A stretch of 64,000 bases of DNA. Origin: DATIRA01 sp963766505. GTDB lineage: Bacteria > Pseudomonadota > Gammaproteobacteria > Steroidobacterales > Steroidobacteraceae. Under the pieces are notes generated by a model, which ran no database searches, was not told where the DNA came from, and saw only the letters and a list, made by a program, of their open reading frames with translations. The stretch covers positions 124,001 to 188,000 of the forward strand of contig CAVYAL010000001.1 of the NCBI GenBank assembly GCA_963766505.1, given 5' to 3'. Positions 8,214 through 16,525 of the stretch are shown here, one piece after another (positions within the stretch are counted from its first letter, which is position 1; each line of letters begins with the position of its first letter). The translations under genes and the position numbers were made by a program.

Positions 8214-9197
8214 ATGAAGATTCCCAGCAGCCATGCGAAGCTGATCCGCGAGCTTTCCGCCCCATTCCGGATTACCAGCGGCGAGAATTTCCGCCTTGCG
8301 GACTTCGACCCCCGCGACACGTTGCACCTCGACTCCGAGGACAAGCCGCGGGCGAGGGACGGTCTCGCACGCGGCATCGAGTACCTTACCGAACTGCAGG
8401 ACCGACTCTACGCACAGGACCGCTGGGGCGTGTTGCTGGTTTTCCAGGCCATGGACGCTGCGGGCAAGGACAGCGCCATCAAGCACGTGATGTCGGGTGT
8501 CAATCCACAGGGCTGCCAGGTCACTTCGTTCAAGGCACCCTCGGCCGAGGAACTCGACCACGACTTCATGTGGCGGTGCATGAAGGCCCTACCCGAGCGA
8601 GGCCGCATCGGGATCTTCAACCGCTCGTACTACGAGGAAGTCCTCGTGGTCCGCGTCCACGAGGAACTGCTGCGCAGACAGAAGCTGCCACCGAAACTCG
8701 TCACCGAAGACATCTGGCAGCAGCGCTACGAGGACATACGCTCGGTCGAGCGCTACCTGGCACGCAACGGCTACCTGATCCTGAAGTTCTTCCTGAACGT
8801 CTCGCAGCAGGAACAGAAGGAGCGCTTCCTGGAGCGGCTGGACCGGCCCGAGAAGAACTGGAAGTTCTCGCTGGACGACGTGAACGAAAGACAGCACTGG
8901 GACGAATACATGGCGGCCTACGAGGCCATGATCCGTGCGACCGCCACCGACCATGCACCGTGGCACGTCGTTCCGGCCGACAACAAGTGGTTCACCCGCG
9001 TGGTCGTCGCCGCATCGATCATCGACGGACTGGTCGGGCTCGAACTCGATTACCCCGCGGTGTCGGCCGAGCAGCGACAGAAGCTGCTCGCGGCCCGCGC
9101 ATCGCTGACAGGCGATACCGCAACGCAGGAGCCTGGAAGCAAGCGCAAGGACAAGAAGAAGAAAGAGAAGAAGAAGAAGAAGAAGAAAAAGAAGTAG
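8214..9197 (+). CDS. ppk2: PPK2 family polyphosphate kinase with poly-lysine C-terminal tail
   Basis: 327 residues of single-domain PPK2 type. Walker A FQAMDAAGKDS is at 77-87 and the Walker B/lid region IFNRSYYEE starts at about 134. PPK2 enzymes transfer phosphate between polyphosphate and nucleotides in the cytoplasm; the direction and class (ADP, GDP or AMP as acceptor) cannot be settled by eye. The last 20 or so residues are almost only lysine, encoded by an AAG/AAA microsatellite (about 9153-9194) that could change length by slippage. The ATG has a GGAG site 7 bases upstream. It is convergent, 10 bases apart, with the RNA methyltransferase gene. A second, two-domain PPK2 lies at 61833. 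Confidence 0.88.
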   Translation: MKIPSSHAKLIRELSAPFRITSGENFRLADFDPRDTLHLDSEDKPRARDGLARGIEYLTELQDRLYAQDRWGVLLVFQAMDAAGKDSAIKHVMSGVNPQGCQVTSFKAPSAEELDHDFMWRCMKALPERGRIGIFNRSYYEEVLVVRVHEELLRRQKLPPKLVTEDIWQQRYEDIRSVERYLARNGYLILKFFLNVSQQEQKERFLERLDRPEKNWKFSLDDVNERQHWDEYMAAYEAMIRATATDHAPWHVVPADNKWFTRVVVAASIIDGLVGLELDYPAVSAEQRQKLLAARASLTGDTATQEPGSKRKDKKKKEKKKKKKKKK

Positions 9198-9207
9198 CAG
9201 CGGACCG

Positions 9208-10311
9208 TCAGGCCCGCTCGAGCAACGCGAGGGCCTCGACGTGCTGGGTCATCGGAAAGAAGTCGAATGGCACGATCGCGGCGATCTTGAGTCCAGCGCT
9301 TTGCAGCCGGGCCAGGTCGCGCGCCAGCGTCCCCGCGCTGCAGGACAGGTAGGCCAACCGGTCGGGCCGCAGTTCGTCTGCCAGCGCCTCGAGCACCGGC
9401 GACTCGAGCCCCGAGCGTGGCGGATTGACGTAGGCGAGCCGCGGCCCGTCCTGCTCGGTCCACCACTGGCGGACCTGCGGCAACCGCTGCGCACAGGTGC
9501 CGCGCAACAGCTGCGCACCCGGCGCGTTCTCGCCAGCGAGCGAAACCGCTTCGCCTGCGAGTTCGACGCCGAGGACTCTCGCCCCGGCCTCGGTCCAGCG
9601 ACGCAGTCCGGCGCCGATGCCACAGTAGAGATCGAGCACGGAGCTGCCACGACCAGGAGCCAGGTGTCGCGCGCTCTGCTCGAGCGCCGCAACGTGCAGC
9701 CTCGGCACCGGCTGCATGAACGAGCCCGGCCCGTAACGCAGCCCCTGTGCATCCTCGGACCAGCACTGCCCCCAGAGCAGCTTCCAGCCGTTGCGCGCAA
9801 ACAGTCGTCGGCCGGCGCAGGGATGGTAGTGAAGCCAGAAACCCTCGAAACCGATGCCGGCCATCGGCCCGGCAAGCGCCCGCAGCGGTGCTTCCGTTAC
9901 CGCCTTCGCCTTGATCACCAGCGTCGCCTGTGCACCGGCCACGTGCAGATAGGCTGCTGGCAGCTCGGTCGGCGGCGGGAGTCGTTGCCTGAGCAGTGCC
10001 ACGAGCGCATTGACGCGTCGGCTGTGGACGGGACAGTCATGGATCGCAATCAACTCATCGCGGCGCAGCAGTCCGAAACGCCAGCCCGCCGCATCGCTCC
10101 AGCGCATGTTCAGCGTCACGCGGTCACGGTAGCCCAGCCTCTCGCCGGCGGGCAGCGAGGTCACCGGCTGGATCAGTTCGCGCCAGCGCTCCAGCGTGCG
10201 CGCGAGGTACGATGCCTTCTGCGAGAGACTCGCCTCCATGCTCCAGCCGCGATGCCGACAACCATGGCAGTCGGGCTCGCAACCGGGCGGCAGGTCATCG
10301 TGTAAGCTCAC
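9208..10311 (-). CDS. TrmA/RlmC/RlmD-family RNA (uracil-C5) methyltransferase
   Basis: About 367 residues from a GTG start. The SAM site DLYCGIGAG, the catalytic NPPRSG loop and the nucleophilic-cysteine motif YLSCSAGTLARDL are intact, in family order, so it should methylate C5 of a uracil in rRNA or tRNA using SAM. The N-terminus has three cysteines (11, 15, 18) in PPGCEPDCHGCRHRG, reminiscent of the [4Fe-4S] ligands of RlmD/RlmC but with shorter spacing, and no TRAM domain. The GTG was chosen to keep this cluster; an in-frame ATG 24 codons on would remove it. It is divergent from the dehydratase gene, with only about 50 bases for both promoters. Confidence 0.82.
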   Translation of the reverse strand: MSLHDDLPPGCEPDCHGCRHRGWSMEASLSQKASYLARTLERWRELIQPVTSLPAGERLGYRDRVTLNMRWSDAAGWRFGLLRRDELIAIHDCPVHSRRVNALVALLRQRLPPPTELPAAYLHVAGAQATLVIKAKAVTEAPLRALAGPMAGIGFEGFWLHYHPCAGRRLFARNGWKLLWGQCWSEDAQGLRYGPGSFMQPVPRLHVAALEQSARHLAPGRGSSVLDLYCGIGAGLRRWTEAGARVLGVELAGEAVSLAGENAPGAQLLRGTCAQRLPQVRQWWTEQDGPRLAYVNPPRSGLESPVLEALADELRPDRLAYLSCSAGTLARDLARLQSAGLKIAAIVPFDFFPMTQHVEALALLERA

Positions 10312-10362
10312 GCGCCAATGTTGCGGCTTCCGCGGGGAACCGCACAACGGCAGGAGAGCTGT

Positions 10363-11337
10363 TTGCGCATACCGAGCTTCGACGACGTTCAGGCCGCGGC
10401 GGCACGGCTCGACGCCCATGCCCGGCGGACCCCGCTGCTCACGGGCACGCCGCTCGATGCGCGCGTCGGCGGGAAGGTGCTGCTGAAGCTCGAGACGCTG
10501 CAGCACACTGGCTCGTTCAAGTTCCGCGGTGCATTCAATCGGCTGGTGCAGCTCGATGCGGACCAGCGACGGACCGGCGTCGTGGCATTCTCGTCCGGCA
10601 ATCATGCCCAGGGTGTCGCGGCCGCCGCGCGGCTGCTCGGCATTCCCGCCACGATCGTGATGCCGTCGGATGCACCGCGACTGAAACTCGCCAACACCCG
10701 CGCACTCGGGGCCGAGGTCGTCGAGTACGACCGACTGCGACAGAGCCGCGAGGAAATCGCCGCCGCGCTGGCGCGCGAGGCTGGCGCAGTACTGGTGCCA
10801 TCGTTCGACGACCCGGACATCATCGCCGGGCAGGGCACGGTCGGACTCGAGATCATGGATCAGTCCGCGGCGATCGGGCTGCCACCGGATGACGTACTGG
10901 TCTGCTGCAGCGGCGGCGGGCTGGTCGCCGGCATCGCGCTCGCAGCGCATCACTTCCGCCCGGCCACCCGCGTCTGGAGCGTGGAACCGGAGGACTTCGA
11001 CGATCACCGGCGCTCGCTGCAGGCGGGCCGCAGGCTCGCGAACGAGCCCGGCGGCCGATCGATCTGCGACGCGCTGCTTGCACCGATGCCGGGAGAGATC
11101 ACGTTCGAGATCAACCGGCGCCTGCTCGCGGGCGGCCACGTCGCCAGCGACGGCGAGGTGCGCGCCGCCATCGCATTCGCGGCCCGCGAGCTGAAGCTGG
11201 TCGTCGAGCCGGGCGGCGCGGTCGCGCTGGCGGCGCTGCTCTCGGGCCGGGTCGAGTCGCGGGGCCGGACCATCGCGGTCGTGCTGTCCGGTGCGAACAT
11301 CGATCCCGGACTGCTGGCCAGCGTGCTGGACAACTGA
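10363..11337 (+). CDS. Threonine/serine dehydratase-type PLP enzyme
   Basis: 324 residues of the beta-family (fold II) PLP group. The cofactor lysine is in GSFKFRGAFNRL (Lys about 53), the substrate-binding SSGNHAQGVA loop follows, and the phosphate-binding CCSGGGLVAG loop is present. There is no C-terminal ACT regulatory domain, so it resembles the catabolic (TdcB-like) or serine-racemase-like short form. It would deaminate threonine to 2-oxobutyrate, or serine to pyruvate. A TTG at 10363 sits 6 bases after AGGAG and is preferred to an ATG at 10318, which lacks such a site. The next gene starts 19 bases on. Confidence 0.82.
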   Translation: MRIPSFDDVQAAAARLDAHARRTPLLTGTPLDARVGGKVLLKLETLQHTGSFKFRGAFNRLVQLDADQRRTGVVAFSSGNHAQGVAAAARLLGIPATIVMPSDAPRLKLANTRALGAEVVEYDRLRQSREEIAAALAREAGAVLVPSFDDPDIIAGQGTVGLEIMDQSAAIGLPPDDVLVCCSGGGLVAGIALAAHHFRPATRVWSVEPEDFDDHRRSLQAGRRLANEPGGRSICDALLAPMPGEITFEINRRLLAGGHVASDGEVRAAIAFAARELKLVVEPGGAVALAALLSGRVESRGRTIAVVLSGANIDPGLLASVLDN

Positions 11338-11356
11338 AAGGGAGCTGCACTCAGGC

Positions 11357-12154
11357 ATGGGAACCACTGCGCCATTCGAACTCGAAGCCTGGCTGACAGG
11401 CCTCGTGCCGCTGCTGGCCGCCGCGGCACTGACCTGGACCGTCAGCGTAGCGAAGCGCAATGTCACGATCGTAGATACGCTCTGGCCGCTGCTGTTCGTC
11501 ATCGCGGCCGTCACCTATGCACTGGCCGTTCCGGAATACGGAGCACGCGGGTCGATCGTGCTCGTGCTGGTCACGGTGTGGGGACTGCGCCTGGCCGTCT
11601 ATCTCGGATGGCGCAGCCACGGCCAGCAGGAAGACCGCCGCTACCAGGAGATCCGCCGCAGGAACGAGCCCAACTTCGCGCTGAAGAGCCTTTACCTGGT
11701 GTTCGGACTGCAGGCCATGCTGGCCTGGTTCATCTCGCTGCCACTGCTCGGCGCGGTTGCCAGCCCGCTGGCCGCGGGCTGGCTCGACTGGGCGGGCGTG
11801 GCGCTATGGAGCATCGGTTTCGCATTCGAGGCGGGCGGCGACTGGCAGCTCGCACGCTTCAAGTCCGACCCCGCAAACCGGGGCAAGGTGATGGACGGGG
11901 GTTTCTGGCGATACACCCGTCACCCGAACTATTTCGGCGACTTCTGCGTCTGGTGGGGCTTCTACCTGATGGCGCTTTCCGGCGGCGCGTGGTGGAGCCT
12001 GCCGGGTCCGTTGCTGATGTCCTGGCTGCTGCTGCGCGTCTCGGGCGTCACGCTGCTGGAGAAGGACATCGCCGAGAGGCGCCCCGCGTACGCCGAGTAC
12101 GTCAGACGCACCAACGCGTTCTTTCCGGGGCCGCGCAAACCGGGCGGCACCTGA
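11357..12154 (+). CDS. DUF1295 family membrane protein (steroid 5-alpha-reductase-like fold)
   Basis: 265 residues with about six transmembrane helices. The C-terminal motif GGFWRYTRHPNYFGDF followed by WWGFYL and a terminal EYVRRTNAFFPGP segment is the hallmark of DUF1295, related to steroid 5-alpha reductases and isoprenylcysteine methyltransferases. Such proteins are suspected to be NADPH-dependent lipid reductases or methyltransferases; substrate unknown. It lies 19 bases downstream of the dehydratase gene, probably in one transcript. Confidence 0.85.
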   Translation: MGTTAPFELEAWLTGLVPLLAAAALTWTVSVAKRNVTIVDTLWPLLFVIAAVTYALAVPEYGARGSIVLVLVTVWGLRLAVYLGWRSHGQQEDRRYQEIRRRNEPNFALKSLYLVFGLQAMLAWFISLPLLGAVASPLAAGWLDWAGVALWSIGFAFEAGGDWQLARFKSDPANRGKVMDGGFWRYTRHPNYFGDFCVWWGFYLMALSGGAWWSLPGPLLMSWLLLRVSGVTLLEKDIAERRPAYAEYVRRTNAFFPGPRKPGGT

Positions 12155-12234
12155 GCGCACCAGGCTCCTTTTGCGCCGCAACAGGCGCGAACCTGCACTT
12201 GTCCTGAGCGACTGAGCCTGCCTACAGTCCGCGG

Positions 12235-15200
12235 ATGGTCTCCGGGCTGCTGCTGTCGGTGCTGGCTGTCGCCTACCTGGCGCTGCTCTTTGCCGTCGCG
12301 TATTTCGGGGAACGCAAGTCCATTTATCCCGGACGCCGCCTGCTGCGGCCCTGGATCTACAGCCTGGCGCTCGGCGTGTACTGCACGAGCTGGACCTTTT
12401 TCGGCGCGGTCGGCACGGCGGTGCGCGGCGGGTGGTCGTACCTGCCGATCTACCTGGGCCCGGTGCTCGTGTTCCTGCTGGCGATGCCTTTCCTCGAGCG
12501 CCTGGTCGCGGTGGTCCGCTTCCACAACATCACCTCGATCGCCGATCTCGTGTCCTCGCGTTTCGGCAAGAGCCCGGGCATCGCGGCGCTGGTGACCGTG
12601 ATGTCGCTGACCGCGGCTGTCCCCTACCTGGCGCTGCAGTACAAGGCGGTGGGCACGAGCATCGACGTGCTGACCGCCTCGGAGGGCCTCGAGCCGATCT
12701 GGTATGCGGACACGGCGCTCTGGGTCGCGTTGATGATGGCGGTGTTCGCGATACTCTTCGGAACGCGACGGCTCGATGCGACCGAGCATCACGAGGGAGT
12801 GATGCTCGCGATCGCGTTCGAGTCGGTCGTCAAGCTGCTTGCCTTCATCGCGGTCGGCGTCTTCGCCTGGCTGCAGGTCGACGCAGCCGGCGTCGAGCAG
12901 ACCCGGCTCGCCAGCCTCGACGACGGATCGATCGGCAACTATGCGGTGCTGACCGTGCTGTCGGCCTTTGCGATCTTCTGCCTGCCGCGACAGTTCCACC
13001 TCGGCATCGTCGAATGCGCCTCCCCGGCCGACCTGCGCAAGGCGCGGCTCGTCTTCACCGCCTACCTCGCGATCATCTCGCTGCTGGTCGTGCCGATCGT
13101 CGTCGCGGGCGTGGCGACCGGACTCGGGGACAGCCGCAACCCCGACTCCTTCGTCCTGACGCTGCCGTTGGCGCAGGGCCACGAAGGTCTCGCGCTGCTG
13201 GTCTTCCTCGGCGGACTCTCCGCGGCGACAGGCATGGTGATCGTTGCCAGCATCGCGCTCGCCACGATGATCACGAACGATCTCGTGATGCCGGCGCTGT
13301 GGCGGATGCGCTGGCTGGGCATCAGCCAGAGCCAGGACCTCGGCCGGCTCGTGCTGTGGCTGCGGCGGGCTGCGATCCTGATGCTCGCGATCCTCGCCTA
13401 CGGCTATCACCGCGGCACGACCGCGCCTGCTGGCCTCGCAGCCATCGGGCTGCTGGCATTTGCGCTGGTTGCGCAGTTCGCGCCGGGCATGTTCGCGGCG
13501 CTGTACTGGCGCGGCGCAACACGGGCCGGCGTGTTCTACGGGCTGCTGGCCGGCTTCGCGGTCTGGGCCTACACGCTGTTGCTGCCGAATTTCGCGCAAG
13601 GCCCGATCGCCCGGATCCTGATGGAACAGGGACCCTGGGGCATATCCTGGCTGCGACCCCAGGCGATGTTCGGCATCGAGGTCCTGAGCCCGTTCAGCAC
13701 CGGGGCACTGCTCGCGCTGTCCTCTAACGTGGTGATCCTGGTCGTCCTCTCCTGGCTCTGGGGCGCCTCGTTGAAGGAGCGGATGGCGGCCATCGGCTTC
13801 ATGCGGGAGGCGCTGCCGGGCCCGCCGGCGGGCGACGCGGGCGGCGCCCGCATCGGCGACCTGCTCGCGGTCACGGAGCGCATCCTCGGGCCCGATACGG
13901 CGCGCGGCACGCTCGAGGGCTATTGCCGGCAGGTGGGTCGGGCCGTACCGAAGGCGTCGGAACCCGCGGATCGCGGACTGCTGCAGCACATGGAACGGGC
14001 GCTCGCCGGCGCGATCGGCGCCTCCTCGGCGCGGCTCATGTTCACGCATGCGCTGCGCGGCCGCGGGTTCGCACCCGAGGATGTCGCCGAACTGCTCGAC
14101 GAGACCTCGCAGGAGCTGCGCTTCAGTCGCCAGCTGCTGGAGGCCACGATGGAGAACGTGGCCCAGGGGATTTCAGTGGCGGACAACGAGGGACGAATCG
14201 TCGGCTGGAACCGTCGCTACCTGCAGATGTTCGACTACCCCGACGGCCTGGTCTACGTCGGTTGCCCGGTTGCGGACCTGATCCGCTACAACGCCGAGCG
14301 AGGCGAGTTCGGCGTCACGAACGTGGAAATCGAGATCGGCAAGCGTCTCGCGCACATGAAGGCCGGCGACGCCTACGTGAGCCAGCGGCGGCGACGCAAC
14401 GGACGCGTCTACGAAATGCGTGGCCAGCCGCTGCCGGACGGCGGCTACGTGACGACATACACGGACATCACCGAATTCAAGCGCACCGAGCAGGAACTTC
14501 TGCAGGCCAAGCAGAACCTCGAGCAGCGCGTCGAGGAGCGCACCTGGGAGCTGCAGAGTGCCTTGCAGTCGCAGCGACTTGCCAAGCTCGCGGCCGAAGA
14601 CGCAAACCTCTCGAAGACGCGCTTCATCGCTGCGGCGAGTCACGACCTGCTTCAGCCGCTGAACGCGGCGCGGCTGTTCGCGACGACGCTGCAGGAGCGC
14701 GAGACCGAACCGGACCTGAAGGAACTGTCCGGACGGATCGACACTTCGCTGCGCGTAGCAGAGGAAGTGCTGGACGATATCCTGGACATGGCGCGCCTCG
14801 AGAGCGGGGCCATGCGTGCGGACATCAGCGACTTCCCGATGTCGGAGGTATTCCGCGAACTGCAGGTGCAGTTCGCCCCGCTCGCGCAACGACGCGGGCT
14901 GCAACTGCGCGTGACCCAGCCCCCCTGCTGGGTGCGCAGTGACCGCGTGCTGCTCAGGCGGGTGCTGCAGAACCTGATCTCGAACGCGCTGCGCTACACA
15001 CAGCGGGGCGGCGTGCTGGTCGGCTGTCGCCCCCGGGGGCAGTTCGTCGAGCTGCAGGTCTGGGACTCCGGCCCCGGCATCCCCGAGCCCAACCAGCGAC
15101 TGATCTTCGGCGAGTTCCGGCGACTCGGGGGCCCCTCCCCCTGGGGCGAACAGGGTCTGGGCCTCGGCCTGTCGATATGCGATCGCATCGCCCGGTTGCT

Positions 15201-15741
15201 GGGCGTGCAGCTCGGCCTGCGTTCCGAGCCTGGCCGTGGTTCCGTGTTCAGCATCAGGGTACCGAGAATCGAGACCCGGGTTGCCGACGCGCCGAGCCCA
15301 GGAAGGACGCCCGGAACCGCAACGCTGCCGTCGAGCCTGGTCGGTGTCAAAGTGTTGTGTGTAGACAACGAACCGGAGATCCTCGAGGGCATGCGCGCGC
15401 TGCTCGGCCGCTGGGGCATGCACGTCATCACCGCAAAGAGTTCGGCCGAGGCGCTGGAGCGCCTGTCCCAGGAGCAGCCGACGGTCGTGCTGGCAGACTA
15501 TCGGCTCGGCAAGGGCGACATCGACGGACTGGCGCTGCTCGAGGCAATCGACGCCGCTGCGGGGGAACGGGTGCCCGCGGCACTGGTCACGGCCGATCAC
15601 GGCAGCGCGGTGGGGGAACGTGCCCGGGCCCTAGGCTACCCGCTGTTGCGCAAGCCGGTGAAGCCTGCGGCGCTGCGCGCGCTGCTGGCGGCGCTGGTCG
15701 CGCAACGTGGGGTCGCGGCGACCGGGACGAACGGCCGCTAG
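12235..15741 (+). CDS. crbS: CrbS/MxtR-like hybrid histidine kinase with SLC5 transporter domain
   Basis: 1168 residues. Residues 1 to about 490 form a Na+/solute symporter (SLC5/SSSF) domain with about 13 membrane helices, followed by a linker, a PAS domain (about 632-755: MENVAQGISVADNEGRIVGW), a coiled coil, a dimerisation domain with phospho-acceptor His about 803 in AAASHDLLQPLNAARL, an HATPase domain (N-box NLISNALRY; GLGLGLSI) and a receiver domain (about 1038-1155) with phospho-Asp about 1088 in VLADYRLG. This exact order is that of CrbS/MxtR, which controls the acetate switch (acs) in Vibrio and Pseudomonas. Its likely partner, a LuxR-type regulator, is convergent 4 bases away. Only 3-4 bases separate the two stop codons, so the ends are tightly packed. 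Confidence 0.85.
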   Translation: MVSGLLLSVLAVAYLALLFAVAYFGERKSIYPGRRLLRPWIYSLALGVYCTSWTFFGAVGTAVRGGWSYLPIYLGPVLVFLLAMPFLERLVAVVRFHNITSIADLVSSRFGKSPGIAALVTVMSLTAAVPYLALQYKAVGTSIDVLTASEGLEPIWYADTALWVALMMAVFAILFGTRRLDATEHHEGVMLAIAFESVVKLLAFIAVGVFAWLQVDAAGVEQTRLASLDDGSIGNYAVLTVLSAFAIFCLPRQFHLGIVECASPADLRKARLVFTAYLAIISLLVVPIVVAGVATGLGDSRNPDSFVLTLPLAQGHEGLALLVFLGGLSAATGMVIVASIALATMITNDLVMPALWRMRWLGISQSQDLGRLVLWLRRAAILMLAILAYGYHRGTTAPAGLAAIGLLAFALVAQFAPGMFAALYWRGATRAGVFYGLLAGFAVWAYTLLLPNFAQGPIARILMEQGPWGISWLRPQAMFGIEVLSPFSTGALLALSSNVVILVVLSWLWGASLKERMAAIGFMREALPGPPAGDAGGARIGDLLAVTERILGPDTARGTLEGYCRQVGRAVPKASEPADRGLLQHMERALAGAIGASSARLMFTHALRGRGFAPEDVAELLDETSQELRFSRQLLEATMENVAQGISVADNEGRIVGWNRRYLQMFDYPDGLVYVGCPVADLIRYNAERGEFGVTNVEIEIGKRLAHMKAGDAYVSQRRRRNGRVYEMRGQPLPDGGYVTTYTDITEFKRTEQELLQAKQNLEQRVEERTWELQSALQSQRLAKLAAEDANLSKTRFIAAASHDLLQPLNAARLFATTLQERETEPDLKELSGRIDTSLRVAEEVLDDILDMARLESGAMRADISDFPMSEVFRELQVQFAPLAQRRGLQLRVTQPPCWVRSDRVLLRRVLQNLISNALRYTQRGGVLVGCRPRGQFVELQVWDSGPGIPEPNQRLIFGEFRRLGGPSPWGEQGLGLGLSICDRIARLLGVQLGLRSEPGRGSVFSIRVPRIETRVADAPSPGRTPGTATLPSSLVGVKVLCVDNEPEILEGMRALLGRWGMHVITAKSSAEALERLSQEQPTVVLADYRLGKGDIDGLALLEAIDAAAGERVPAALVTADHGSAVGERARALGYPLLRKPVKPAALRALLAALVAQRGVAATGTNGR

Positions 15742-15745
15742 AGAC

Positions 15746-16423
15746 TCAGTCTGGTTCCTCGGGCGGCGGCTTGACGCTCGCGCGGTCCACGGCGAGGCGC
15801 CCGGCCGCGAGCACCGCCTGGGTCCTGGTGCCGACGCCGAGCTTGCGAAGAATTGCCGTGACGTGGGCCTTGACCGTCGCCTCCGAGACCTGGAGCTCGT
15901 AGGCAATCTGCTTGTTCAGCAGTCCCGAGCAGAGCATCCCGAGGACCCGGAACTGCTGCGGAGTCAATTCTGCGATGCGCCGTGCGATCTCCAGTTCCTC
16001 GTTCGATGAATCCTCCGAGCGTGGAACCTGGAAGCCGGGCGGAGTGTAGATCTCGCCGTCGAGCACCTGCTCGATAGCCTCGACCATCTGCCCGGACTCC
16101 ATGGACTTCGGGATGAAGCCCTGCGCTCCGAAGCGCAGTGCGCTGTGGATGGTATGCGGGTCGTCGTCGGCTGAAATCACGACGACCGGGAGCTGCGGTC
16201 GCACTCCCCTGACGTGGGCCAGCGCATTGAACCCCTGCGCGCCCGGCATGTTGAGGTCCAGCAGCAGCAGGTCGGCCTCCGGCTCCGCCTCGATCGCCAT
16301 CAACAGCCCGGCCACCGAGTCCGCCTCGACGAAGCGAATCGAGGCGTCATTGCGCGCGACGGCGCCCATCAGGGCTTCCCGAAACAGCGGGTGGTCGTCA
16401 GCGACGATATACTGCCGGCTCAT
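15746..16423 (-). CDS. crbR: CrbR/ErdR-like LuxR-family response regulator
   Basis: 225 residues: an N-terminal receiver domain with phospho-acceptor Asp about 56 in LLLLDLNMPG and acidic pair DD at 9-10, then a LuxR/NarL helix-turn-helix (about 148-205: LTPQQFRVLGMLCSGLLNKQIA, split here from the ATVKAHVTAILRKLGV recognition region). Pairing with a CrbS-like kinase supports CrbR, the activator of acetyl-CoA synthetase and related genes. The gene is convergent with crbS and divergent from a porin gene with a 102-base gap. It might control that porin; no acs gene is in the window. Confidence 0.82.
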   Translation of the reverse strand: MSRQYIVADDHPLFREALMGAVARNDASIRFVEADSVAGLLMAIEAEPEADLLLLDLNMPGAQGFNALAHVRGVRPQLPVVVISADDDPHTIHSALRFGAQGFIPKSMESGQMVEAIEQVLDGEIYTPPGFQVPRSEDSSNEELEIARRIAELTPQQFRVLGMLCSGLLNKQIAYELQVSEATVKAHVTAILRKLGVGTRTQAVLAAGRLAVDRASVKPPPEEPD

Positions 16424-16467
16424 TGGCGCAGAGACTACACCGGGCGGGACCTTCGACCAAAGGCGAA

Positions 16468-16484
16468 TACCGCCCTGCGTGGTA
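16468..16484. promoter_or_regulatory. Inverted repeat TACC-N9-GGTA between crbR and the porin gene
   Basis: In the 102-base divergent gap, TACC (16468-16471) and GGTA (16481-16484) form a symmetric pair with a 9-base spacer. NarL/LuxR-type regulators bind short inverted repeats, so this is a possible CrbR site. No clear -35/-10 pair was found. A 4+4 repeat can occur by chance. Confidence 0.25.
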
Positions 16485-16525
16485 CCGGCGCAACATCGGG
16501 CAAGTTTCACACGGGGGAAGCGTCG

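Noticed and set aside
9208..11514. A 768-residue minus-strand protein
   Set aside because: The first 400 residues are antisense to the dehydratase; the methyltransferase starts near 10311.
11962..14049. Long minus-strand open frame opposite the crbS-like gene
   Set aside because: Product is low-complexity, rich in Arg/His/Gln, with no domain; it is the antisense shadow of a clearly coding GC-rich gene.
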